Of a stretch of 24,825 bases of DNA, positions 1 through 23,135 are shown one piece after another (within the stretch, counting starts at the first letter, position 1; the number at the start of each line of letters is the position of its first letter). The position numbers and the translations under genes are program-made. The notes beneath the pieces were generated by a model. That model was not told where the DNA came from. It was given only the letters and a program-made list of their open reading frames with translations, and did not search any database. Origin of the DNA: Ectocarpus siliculosus (lineage: Eukaryota > Sar > Phaeophyceae > Ectocarpales > Ectocarpaceae); the NCBI GenBank assembly GCA_000310025.1, contig FN649729.1:2829727-2854551 (forward strand), given 5' to 3'.

Positions 1-60
1 GTTTACCCGCCTCCCGGGGGGGGGGGGGGGGGGGAGGGGGTTGTCCAACAAACCCAACCA
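1..60. other. Low-complexity left edge with long G run
   Basis: A run of about 19 G residues (16-34) followed by another G-rich stretch opens the window. Similar G/C homopolymers occur at the right end. This looks like a contig edge or a collapsed homopolymer rather than a functional site, so base calls here should not be trusted. Confidence 0.6.
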
Positions 61-86
61 CGTCATGTCAACGGCGGTCACGGCGA

Positions 87-107
87 CCCTAACCCTAACC
101 CTAACCC
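87..107. repeat. Short telomere-like CCCTAA repeat
   Basis: Three and a half perfect copies of CCCTAA (TTAGGG on the other strand). It is too short to be a telomere and unique sequence continues on both sides, so it is an interstitial telomere-type repeat. It lies close to the low-quality window edge. A shorter, imperfect CCCTAA pair also occurs near 11291-11305. Confidence 0.75.
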
Positions 108-481
108 AGCAAAAACCAAACCAACAGGGACAACCACCGGCGGAGGGGGCGGCGTAGTGAGGGTGGCAATAGAGATGTTGACAGCATGGTAGACAGCTCG
201 ATCGTAGCAGGCTGAGATAGGGCGCTCTGGCTCATGAACGACGAAAATAACAGAACCGCGCGGAGAACAAAAAAACGAAGACAAAAGCAAGCCGCCAACC
301 AAGCGCCCATGAAGCCACGACAAAAATAAGTACCAGATTTTTTTTACAAGAGACGGGGAAAGACTATCTATCATAGAAACTAAGTAGACGAATACGCCGT
401 ATACTATTATTTCATGTTATTTATTGGAGTGCGAAGACGGTAAAAAGACCGTGAAGTCTATCCCAACGCGAACTAACGCAC
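108..481. other. Non-coding stretch downstream of the last visible transportin exon
   Basis: No exon of the missing transportin C-terminus could be recognised on the minus strand here, although the gene must continue in this direction. It is probably the first part of the intron that follows exon 19. No other feature is seen. Confidence 0.5.
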
Positions 482-15253
<14,772 letters not shown>

Positions 15254-15481
15254 CTTGGGGGTGACGGGAAAACATACGAAACGACAAGATAGCATAGGAT
15301 AGGGTAGGATGGGATGGGATAAGGACAACGAAACGATAGGGCGGAAGGGGGGGGGAGGGGAGGAGGAGGAAGCGCAGATGAAGGATGGATGAAAAAAGGA
15401 TGGAAGCGCAAGGGACAGGGGAGGGACATCAATTTAGAGATGCATACATGAGTTGATGGAAGGTGCAATAACAACAAATCA

Positions 15482-15504
15482 AGAGAGGGAGAGAAGGAGA
15501 GAGG

Positions 15505-15543
<39 letters not shown>
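15482..15543. repeat. GA/GGGA microsatellite
   Basis: About 60 bp of GAGA with some GGGA interruptions, upstream of the first visible transportin exon. Confidence 0.93.
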
Positions 15544-15546
<3 letters not shown>

Positions 15547-15903
15547 GCTGCTCCCGGGCACTCTCGTTAACAGTCTGTACGCTCTGTCGTGGCAGCAGGG
15601 GGACGCTGTGCCGTTGCAGGCCGGGAGAGGGCAAGCCGTAACAACGGGTCTCGTAGAAAGTAACGCCTTCGGGCCACTACATAGGCCGGCAGCACACGAC
15701 GGCACTTGCTCGTGACGGCAGCGACAACAACTATAACACTACCCCCGCTCCTTTCCTGATTCTCTCGGCGGCAGACATCGTTCCCTGCTGGTGTACGTAC
15801 ATCACGAGTTGTTGCTTATTGTTCTCGTCAGTCAGTCCTGCAAGACTCAGCAGGGCCGAGTTGGTGGGCACAGGACCAATATTCGGCAAAACGACCGCTC
15901 GGG
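15544..15903. other. No gene seen; expected place of the transportin 5' end
   Basis: The first exon and promoter of transportin should lie here or further right. No ATG followed by a W-x-P codon pattern and a phase-0 donor was found up to about 19000. Confidence 0.4.
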
Positions 15904-16581
15904 GTGACAACGACCGCCCTGGGCTTGTGTGAATCTATCGACGAAATGCGCGTAGACACGGCAAGCGTGTACTTCGACAACGCTTGTCGGAAGGGTAAGG
16001 GGAAGAGACGAGTGGAGCCGGGGGAGCAAAAGACCCACGTTTTCTCACGCAGCGGGGTAGTGTCCCCCCCCGCGTGTGTGATGTCTGTCTGCATACAAGA
16101 CGCGCACCCGGAGGGCAAAACCCGGATACACAGCACGCAGCAGGAAGGAGACTTGGAAAGTATTTGCATGTCCTTCTTTTCCATGACTTCGGGCATGTTC
16201 ATTTCTGACACACATCGCAAGTATCAGCCAAGGTCACGGAAAGAGATGGCATCACGACATACGTGCTCCGCCTCCCCCCTCCCCCCCCTCCTCCGTCCAA
16301 TAATAGCACGGCGGGTGGAAATATGTCCTTTCCTTCTCTTTGTCCGCTATTTGGAGCCCCCATCTAACTTCCCGTCGTTCGCAAAATTTCTATCTGCCCT
16401 AATGGCTTTTGCCTCTCTGACTGAAAAGCTCCGATCCAAGGCCGAACGGAGTAGCTTTCTCCTGTGGTCTCTGAAGGTGTTCATTCAGCGGTCCTTTCCG
16501 CAGGTGCTACCGAACAAGCGATCCGACTACCAAGGACCGATACGAGATGCGGGAAAACGCATCAATGATATTTGCATTTAG
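15904..16581 (+). CDS. Uncharacterised open reading frame of 225 codons
   Basis: Unbroken frame from ATG to TAG. The N-terminal part has VYFDNACRKGKG; a short D-N-A-C motif preceded by hydrophobic residues also occurs in some eukaryotic KDZ-type transposases, but one motif is not enough to assign it. The last 75 codons (from about FAKFLSALMAFASLTEKL) look more protein-like and end in a stop. The middle includes a C-rich run near 16272-16290 that reads as Pro/Leu. No start context, splice evidence or neighbour supports it. It could be a decayed transposon fragment, an exon, or chance. Confidence 0.22.
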   Translation: MTTTALGLCESIDEMRVDTASVYFDNACRKGKGKRRVEPGEQKTHVFSRSGVVSPPACVMSVCIQDAHPEGKTRIHSTQQEGDLESICMSFFSMTSGMFISDTHRKYQPRSRKEMASRHTCSASPLPPLLRPIIARRVEICPFLLFVRYLEPPSNFPSFAKFLSALMAFASLTEKLRSKAERSSFLLWSLKVFIQRSFPQVLPNKRSDYQGPIRDAGKRINDICI

Positions 16582-17410
16582 TACAAATAGATAATAGTAC
16601 AAAAGGGGATTCGGATTCTCCAACAACTACTTCGTCCGTATGCGACGAGGTCGCAATTTTGGAGAGATCATGAACCTGCAGCAGTAGACCACCGGGTAGA
16701 CCGGCAGCCTACAAAAATCGGCTTTGTGTCATTTCGCTAGCCTACGAAACTGCTCTGCAGTCCGGTGTCGGTTTACCAAACTGCAGCCAGAGGGCCAGCA
16801 ATGCATACGCCCCGGAAAGCAGCAGCGGCAGCGGCGGCGGCAGCGGCGGAATTTTCATGGGTCCTTCCGTCCTTCCTTCCCGTGATATTCTATGATACCA
16901 TTTGTTAAGAATCTGCTACTACTGCTCGCACAAAGGCACGACGCCAACCAAAGCTCAGAGACACGAGGTCGCCGACACCGAAAGCTTCGGCGGCGGCACT
17001 TGGCGAGACTTTCTCAACAACAGACCCACCCCTTGCTATTTTTCTAATAGCGATACATATGAACAGAGGAGTTTGCTGCTGCTGTTGAGAGGTGTCGCGT
17101 GGGCATGCGTGTGTACGTGCGTATGATACACACGCACGTGGTCTGCAGACCCTCTCTTCCAGCGACATGGACATATCATGCCCGTGGTCTACAGACGAGA
17201 AGAAATGAGCAATGCACGCACAAGAGGCAGGTAGCGCTGGGAATCATGGGGCATATCATATGGGAACCTCCCCCCCTCATAAAAGCGCACGAGGCCCTCG
17301 CATGCATGCATATACGTACACACACACAGGTTAGCAGCCTTGGTAGACACGTGCAGTTCTCCTTTGTTGCTAATACCGTTTCTGTCTTTAATCCGGAGAA
17401 TGGCTTAGCG
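16582..17410. other. Intergenic sequence, no gene recognised
   Basis: Contains a CAGCGG-type repeat (16818-16850) and short CA runs. The minus-strand ATG at 16856-16858 opens a 38-codon frame rich in Pro/Leu, which I do not accept as a gene. Confidence 0.45.
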
Positions 17411-17419
17411 TTCCCCATG

Positions 17420-17540
17420 CCGCCCCCTCACGGAGTCCCAGTTAAATGGCATTTATAAGTGTTTTGTGTTTTCAACCGCACGGAGACTGACGTCTTTTCA
17501 TTGGTCAGCCGGTTAGCGCGGTCGATGCTAACACTAAAGA
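17420..17540. repeat. Dispersed repeat family B, copy B
   Basis: Contains GCCCCCTCACGGAGTCCCA, TTCAACCGCACGGAGACTGA, CGTCTTTTCATTGGTCAGCC and GGTCGATGCTAACA, aligning with copy A (13127-13256) over about 130 bp with small gaps. The function is unknown. The GGTTAGCGCGGTCGATGCTAAC part faintly recalls a tRNA A-box region, but no B box follows. Confidence 0.75.
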
Positions 17541-18747
17541 TACACACAGGAGAGACTAGCTGTTGGGCGTAGCATACAACACCATGTCGTCCTTGTTTCT
17601 CTCCCACAACATAAAACGCAGCCTAACGTAAACAAGCCTAATTGCCCCTCTCCTCTGCGCATGTATTGCCATTTGCACCGGCGGCGTGTGTTTCGCGCTG
17701 CTGGTGCTGGTGCTGCTGTGGCATACGGGTGCCACTGAGAACAAATTACCATTTACCACTTACAACATGCATGCAAAACCAGTGTCTCCCTCATTCTATT
17801 AGCTACACGCCGAGGGAACGGAGGGTAGACCGTCAGGGGTGTGCAGCACTCGCCAACAACGCGCAAGATCTCTCTTCCCTCTCTCGCTTGCTTCTCCAAC
17901 ACCAGATATGAAAATAGGCGCGACGAGCGTTACCCCCCCCCAGCTCGAGGGAGCTTAAAGCAGGCGGGGTGGGTCCTGGTTCTGACCACAAGAACGCTTG
18001 TCTCAAAAGTAAGTTGCATCTGCGTGTTCGACGCTAAATATACAATGCATTGAACAAGACCGTAATAATATATTGTTCGGCGTGGTCGGGTGTTCAGGTA
18101 TGCGTCGCGCGCCTCCCGACAAGTGCATTCTCTGTTGTGCTTTTTCCCCTCATTTCTCTCAGTCTGCGTCTTCATCGCAGGCATCCAATTCGTTACGAGG
18201 CATAGTGCTGCAATCTAAAGACACGCATGTATGTAAAAGTAATAGTGCTACCTGCCAGAACGCAGCCAAGTAGTGCAGTGTCGTCTGTCGAGACCGGTTT
18301 CTGCCAGTATTCTTATTTTTGGCACAGAAATTCCATTGACAAAACGTGTGGCGACACGTTGCAATGCAAGGCATCGCTTTGACTTTGACGATCAATCAGC
18401 ACGACCAGATTCCAGAGCGTGGCGTGTATCGGTCGGACCCAAGGACGTGAACAACAGCAGCAGAAGTTTATTGGTAGGGTTTTTGGCACACCGTGGGCCA
18501 TCTTCTGGTCAACGAAATGTCTCCACAAGGAAACACACGCCCCGCGAATCAATACTGGTCGACGTCTACACAGCAGCGGCTGTCCCGAGCTGCAGACAGA
18601 ACCCGGTACTGCATTGTGCTCGCACTGCTTGGCTCTGGCTCACAACGGCAGCGTACTCATAAGGAACGCTGCTCTGCTCCAACGCCACTGGCAGCACCAG
18701 CCCTCAGGCGAACAAAAAACAATCTCGGGCTGCAAGGATGAGCTTAC

Positions 18748-18906
18748 CTCTGGCTGTGGCGACCATGGCGCGGCCATTGACCCCTTCTCTTATGAAGCCC
18801 GCCCCCTGCTGATACGAGTGCGCAGCGCAAAAGGCAACGTCTCCCAAGAATGAGAGCTTGTCCTCGCCAGCTGTGCCCAACCCGACCGGTGCAAAATCAG
18901 CACGAC
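18748..18906 (-). CDS. Possible lone exon, unknown product
   Basis: 159 bp between a good acceptor (TTCTATTTCTCTAG) and a good donor (AGAG|GTAAGC) on the minus strand. It is open in one frame as two bases, 52 codons and one base, a symmetric phase. The predicted peptide is mixed in composition (for example FLGDVAFCAAHSYQQGAGF) and not low-complexity. It resembles nothing I recognise and no neighbouring exon was found, so it could be chance. Confidence 0.25.
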
Positions 18907-19192
18907 CTAGAGAAATAGAAGCCACGTTCCTGGTGGTCGAAGCTCTCCGTCGAGCCTCAGCAGCGAGAGAGTGCGAGAGGGTCGAAGAGAATCGACGGCG
19001 GTGGGTGTGCTGGTGACAGGTACAGAAAGGGGCCCGTCAGATGGTACATACATTGACAGGGAATTGGGGAGGGGGGTGAGGGGGGTTCCGTGGGGCTTTT
19101 TCGGTTGCACCCACACACGGTGAGAGAGCCAACAAGAGCCAACATACCTGTCGATCATCATACACCACACGGAGGAGGGGGCTGAGGTTACA

Positions 19193-19324
19193 ATGGGGAG
19201 AACAAGCAAGTTGCCGACATTGCGTCTGATCCTGCTCGTGTTGTGCGGGCTAGCTTTCTGTCGCACCAGATCCGACGCAGCTACGAACGCTCTATTCAAA
19301 GGTGCGAATATTGATTCCCGGTAA
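19193..19324 (+). CDS. Possible first exon of a secreted protein, or a 43-codon ORF
   Basis: ATG opens a frame reading MGRTSKLPTLRLILLVLCGL then AFCRTRSDA, a textbook signal-peptide shape: basic start, Leu-rich core, and an Ala at a plausible cleavage site. Read through, it stops after 43 codons. A donor-like AAAG|GTGCGA at 19301/19302 would end a first exon after 36 codons. No following exon was recognised; the next 2.5 kb is mostly repeats. Confidence 0.3.
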   Translation: MGRTSKLPTLRLILLVLCGLAFCRTRSDAATNALFKGANIDSR

Positions 19325-20019
19325 AATAGAGACCCGAGGTCGTGTGATGTACAATATGCATGCACATCTCTTCCCACCATACCTGCAGTAGGCAGGCAGC
19401 AGGGGGGAGTGCGCTCCTACCAGCAGGCAATGTTCATGCCTAGATGTGTGCCGGTGTGAAAAACTTGTCTGGCGCTTTGTTTCGATCTGTCAAGTCGACG
19501 CCAACAGGTGGACGTTAAAATTTTGTAGTCGAGAGACTGGCTCTCTCTCTCAAGTCACCTCGTCACGTCACCACCTTTCCAACAGCCACATGTATACATA
19601 GACCCACAGCCTGCGCCGAGTGTTGATATTATGGGAGCACAGCAGCTTTAATCCACAGCTGTTGTGGCCCCTACTGCCGTGTGCGAGTGTTTCGTACCCC
19701 TACGGGAGGAAAAACAAGTGTTCAACTCCCAACGATTTCCTTTTTTCTTATTTTTCTTAATATGACACCACGAAACCATCTCCATCATAGAAAAGAGTCT
19801 GAGACAGATTAGCAATGGATTCATAGCGTCAGAAAGTACCTGTATGTCTACGATTTCCCAGACACCATATAGGGACATCTCCCCTGCGGGTAACAGGCTC
19901 AACAAGACAGTTTGGTAGTTGTCTTCATTTTGTTTCTTTTGACCCCGAGACTACAATACGCGGCGGGAAAGGGGGAACTATTTGTTGACTGTAAAGTAAG
20001 GGCTGGTACCTGGTACATA
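19325..20019. other. Intergenic sequence, no gene recognised
   Basis: AT-richer than the gene regions. No exon, RNA gene or clear repeat was found. Confidence 0.45.
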
Positions 20020-20065
20020 GTCCCCTACCCAGTCGGTTTCCCTGCACTCACTGAAAAGCTCCACC

Positions 20066-20118
20066 ACATCCCGTTCGACTACTGTGGGTATATCTCGAAT
20101 GGGTAGTCTTTCTGTGTG
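20066..20118 (+). repeat. ~50-bp module, copy 1
   Basis: Contains CATCCCGTTCGACT, GTGGGTATATCTCGAATGGG and TAGTCTTTCTGTG. The module is partly self-complementary (CCCGTTCGA against TCGAATGGG), so each copy can form a small hairpin. Confidence 0.8.
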
Positions 20119-20358
20119 TGTTTTTATTATTCCTTAATTTTTCAGGGGCTCACAGGCTCACAGGGGACTTGACACAAACGGCAACCAAGGAGAGCAGGAG
20201 AGAGATACGCATACATGTTCTGCTGTGGACTGAATGCGATAGAGGTGGATATCTCCGTTTGTCATTCTATTGGCCGTTCCCTTGTACTGTATTGTGTTTT
20301 GCCCTTTTCCACTACTACATACACCACCTCCCCAATTATTAAGGAAGAGACTTTCAGC

Positions 20359-20408
20359 ACATCCCTTTCGGCTGAGGCTATATCTCGAACGGGTAGTCTT
20401 TCTGTGAG
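20359..20408 (+). repeat. ~50-bp module, copy 2
   Basis: CACATCCCTTTCGGCTGAGG followed by TATATCTCGAACGGGTAGTC and TTTCTGTG; same orientation as copy 1. Confidence 0.8.
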
Positions 20409-20439
20409 GTTATGTTTACTTTCTACCAATGAATACACG

Positions 20440-20484
20440 CACAGAGAGACTACCCATTCGAGATATACCCACAGTCGAACGGTT
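20440..20484 (-). repeat. ~50-bp module, copy 3 (inverted)
   Basis: ACAGAGAGACTACCCATTCG then AGATATACCCACAGTCGAAC, the reverse complement of copy 1. With copy 2 it forms a short-loop inverted repeat. Confidence 0.8.
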
Positions 20485-20802
20485 ATGTACAGCAGTCGGT
20501 AGCATGTGTACGTGTTTGTTTCGCACTCTTGAACCAACGGACTTTAAGGGCGCCCCCAGAACAGCAAGTTCGATGTTGACTAATTTTGAAACCATACGCA
20601 AGAGCACCAGAAACTGTACAACAGGCACACAAGACCAGTCGGAAGGCATCGCAAAAAACAGAAATCGTTGAATCCCGCACAGGGCGACAGTAGAGGCTGC
20701 AAAAAACATACATTTCACGCGTCTACCTCCGCACGCCCCGTTTGAAATCAAGATAAAAATTCGCCAAAACGGCAGGCGTTCAAATAAGGTCTGTGTTGAC
20801 AT

Positions 20803-21259
20803 GTACCTGGTAATTAGTACTGTTATCAGTAGAGGACACCATGAAGAGGCTTCGTGCCTGCTGGCACGTTCAGGTTTGCTACTGGAGCTGAAATATCGAA
20901 GGTTGCAGCAGTCTCTGAAAACAGTCCGAAATCTGCGCCGGAACCAGGCGGCATCCAACATTTGTCACAGCCGTGCTCACCGCCACGGACCCCAATCTCC
21001 TGAACTCTGCGTTTACAGCAGTAGCTGATGCCACTAGCTACTGCTGACGATCCGTGGTTCAGGGGTTTACGGTCCGTGGCGGTGTGCACGGCTGTGACAA
21101 ATGTTGGATGCCGTTTGGTTCCGGCGCAGATTTCGGACTGTTTTCAGAAGTTGCTGCGACCTTCGATATTTCAGCTCCAGTAGCAAACCTGAACGTGCCA
21201 GCACGCACGACGCCTCTTCATGGTGTCCTCTCTTGATAACAGTATTAATTACCAGGTAC
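20803..21259. repeat. Large imperfect palindrome, inner arms
   Basis: The left arm 20803-21005 and right arm 21057-21259 are inverted copies; for example GTACCTGGTAATTA begins the left arm and its complement ends the right. The centre holds a perfect 11-bp stem, CAGCAGTAGCT (21017-21027) and AGCTACTGCTG (21037-21047), with a 9-base loop. Arms differ at scattered positions, so they are not a recent assembly mirror. Confidence 0.9.
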
Positions 21260-21388
21260 CTCCTGCGGGAAGGTTGTTTTCTTTCTTATGCTGGATTAAA
21301 GTATGAGAAAAGAGCTAGCGTCAAAACCCCTGTTCTGGGGGCCCTCAAAGACTAACGACCAGCCCGGGGTGATTAGATTAAATACAAG

Positions 21389-21452
21389 CACAGAAAGACT
21401 CTACCCGTTCGAGATATAGCAAGTTGGATATACCCACAGTCGAACGGGATGT
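21389..21452 (-). repeat. ~50-bp module, copy 4 (inverted)
   Basis: CACAGAAAGACTCTACCCGT and TCGAGATATAGC, then TATACCCACAGTCGAACGGG; a 12-base insertion splits the module compared with copy 3. Confidence 0.8.
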
Positions 21453-21509
21453 GTTGGAACCTTTTCGGTGAGTGGAGGAGGAAAAACGGGCTGGGTACAC
21501 TACTGGTCT

Positions 21510-22073
21510 TAATTCGAGTCTGTTTTAAGCCTGTACACTGATGATTTATATCAGTGATACCAGCTGGTGCTAAGCACAAAAACATCTGTAAAGGTAACCT
21601 ACATTTTATATGCATCCCCTGTAGTTTATCTACTGGTCCGACGACAAAAACATCGGAGACAAGCCCTTCGATGTAACCTTCACAGGGAACACGGCGCAGT
21701 GTCTTTTGACAACTTGCCGGTGATTAAGCTATTTAGTTGCTATTGTGGATACGATTTTTGGACAATTAGTTGTAAATCCACGGAAGAGACTGCTAGGTAA
21801 TTTTGTATCCACAATTTGAACTTTCACAGTAATGCATTGCCGACCAGCGGTAAAATTGTAAAATTGAAGTTCAGTGTTGAGCCGGGTCACACTACTGCTG
21901 TAGTTTCTTGCTTCGAAGTACAATTTTAGGAACAAAAAATGGTGCAAGAATAAATGGTACAAGAATGGTCGTTGCATGGACCATCGGCGACGACCATGGT
22001 TTGGTCCAAGTTTTTTTATCACGATGGACTCGTGGGAAGCACCCACGTCGTTTTGATGATTGACTATTAATAC
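21510..22073. other. Sequence upstream of the ENTH-like gene
   Basis: Probable promoter/5' region of the plus-strand gene, but no TATA or other element could be fixed. It contains a short inverted repeat, ATTGTGGATAC (21740-21750) with GTATCCACAAT (21806-21816), and CTACTGCTGTAG at 21892-21903. Confidence 0.4.
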
Positions 22074-22818
22074 TTGCTTTCGACCAAGCTACCTCTTGGT
22101 CTCCTTTTTCGCCGTTTTCAAGGATCGTTCGTTGCACGTACTTGCACGCGAGGTCGCGCGAGGAAGCAACAGCAGCAGGAGCAGCACCAGGAGCGGTGCA
22201 GCAGTACAGGCAGTACGAAACGAGAGCGTCACCCCCGCATGAAACTTGCGGCGAGCGATCAAACACGTACATCTCCGGTACCACACGCATGCCGCAACAG
22301 AATAGCCGAAAATCTTGATACCGACGGAAGTAACGCAGTGAAAGTTCTACATAGCCGCAACTGTTTTTATTGGAGAAAGACGTTTGGCGTTGTTTGGCGT
22401 TGTTTGGCGTCGTTGTTACACCCGGCAGGCCGAACTGGCACCACCACCACCACCACCACCGGTGGTTGTTCGCGCGACCAGGCGCCACACGTGTCTAGCG
22501 CGGCTTCTGCACTCTCTCGCGAAAGAATCTCGCTGGCCGCGGCCACGGCTACTGCCGGGGACCTGATCCCGACATCCCCGGAGGAGGACGACGCCGCCGC
22601 CGACGACGACGACGAAACCCCGGCGGCGCCGCCGCCGGAAAAAGTAACGGCGAGAGGAGAAGGAGGAGGCATTTCTCAAGAAGGAGAAGGAGGAGAAGGA
22701 GGAGATTCCCAAGAAGCCGCGGCCGCCGCGCGCGCCGCCGCCGCCACCAGCGGCGGCAACAACAGCGACGGTGGAGGAGGAGGCGGCGGCAACAATAGCG
22801 ACGAGGACGACGACGACG

Positions 22819-22854
<36 letters not shown>

Positions 22855-23135
22855 GCACCCTTCAGCGGGACTTGCGACCAAACGATGGCCCCGCTGCCGG
22901 TGTTCTTCCGGACACGGACGCAGACGCCGGCGTCGACAGCCCCGCGGCAGGTGCAGGCGGAGGAGCCAGCAGTAGTGGTAGCGCGGCGGCGGCGGCGGCG
23001 GCGCTAGCCACGAGGGCCAAGTCTAAGGCCGCCGAGGCCTGGGGCAGGCTGGAGGTTGGCGTGGAGCGGGCCATCCACGTCCGCCGGGAGGTGAAGGCCG
23101 TCTTCTCGTCGGAGCTGGAGCGATGTCTCCTCAAG
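22074..23135 (+). CDS. ENTH-like gene, exon 1 (5' limit uncertain)
   Basis: Open from 22074 with donor AAG|GTGAGG at 23135/23136, phase 0. Codon choice in 22500-23135 is strongly GC3-rich, in keeping with coding. The part before about 22495 is less convincing and includes an 11-bp tandem repeat and a CAC run. The Asp, Gly, Ala and Asn tracts come from GAC, GGA, GCC and AAC repeats. Confidence 0.6.

Larger units (their letters stand above)
20020..21500. mobile_element. Foldback-like nested inverted-repeat element
   Basis: Several inverted repeats nest around one centre near 21031. The outer arms (about 20020-20118 and 21389-21500) share ACTCACTGAAAAG / ACTCACCGAAAAG and the CCCGTTCGA module. 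An intermediate pair is at 20541-20564 and 21330-21350. The inner arms (20803-21005 and 21057-21259) are about 200 bp and roughly 90% alike. The left side has about 200 bp with no partner on the right. It has the shape of a foldback transposon or a decayed inverted dimer. No transposase is recognisable, and the ORFs it contains are mirror products of the palindrome. Confidence 0.72.

Noticed and set aside
16745-16858. Minus-strand 38-codon Pro/Leu-rich signal-like peptide
   Set aside because: It comes from a CAG/CGG repeat; no donor or continuation supports it.
17473-17533. tRNA-derived SINE head
   Set aside because: The GGTTAGCGCGGTCGATGC part recalls an A box, but there is no B box, no cloverleaf and no tail, so it is kept only as an unnamed repeat.
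17560-17752. Possible transportin first exon with a W-H-P pattern on the minus strand
   Set aside because: The only nearby donor (CCC|GTATGC) leaves phase 2, which does not fit exon 1, and the frame has no further similarity.
20801-21355. Pairs of similar ORFs on opposite strands
   Set aside because: They mirror each other because the DNA is a palindrome; no known domain is present.
22549-22881. Minus-strand frames with Cys, Leu, Ser and Arg runs
   Set aside because: They are opposite-strand readings of the trinucleotide repeats in the ENTH-like exon 1.
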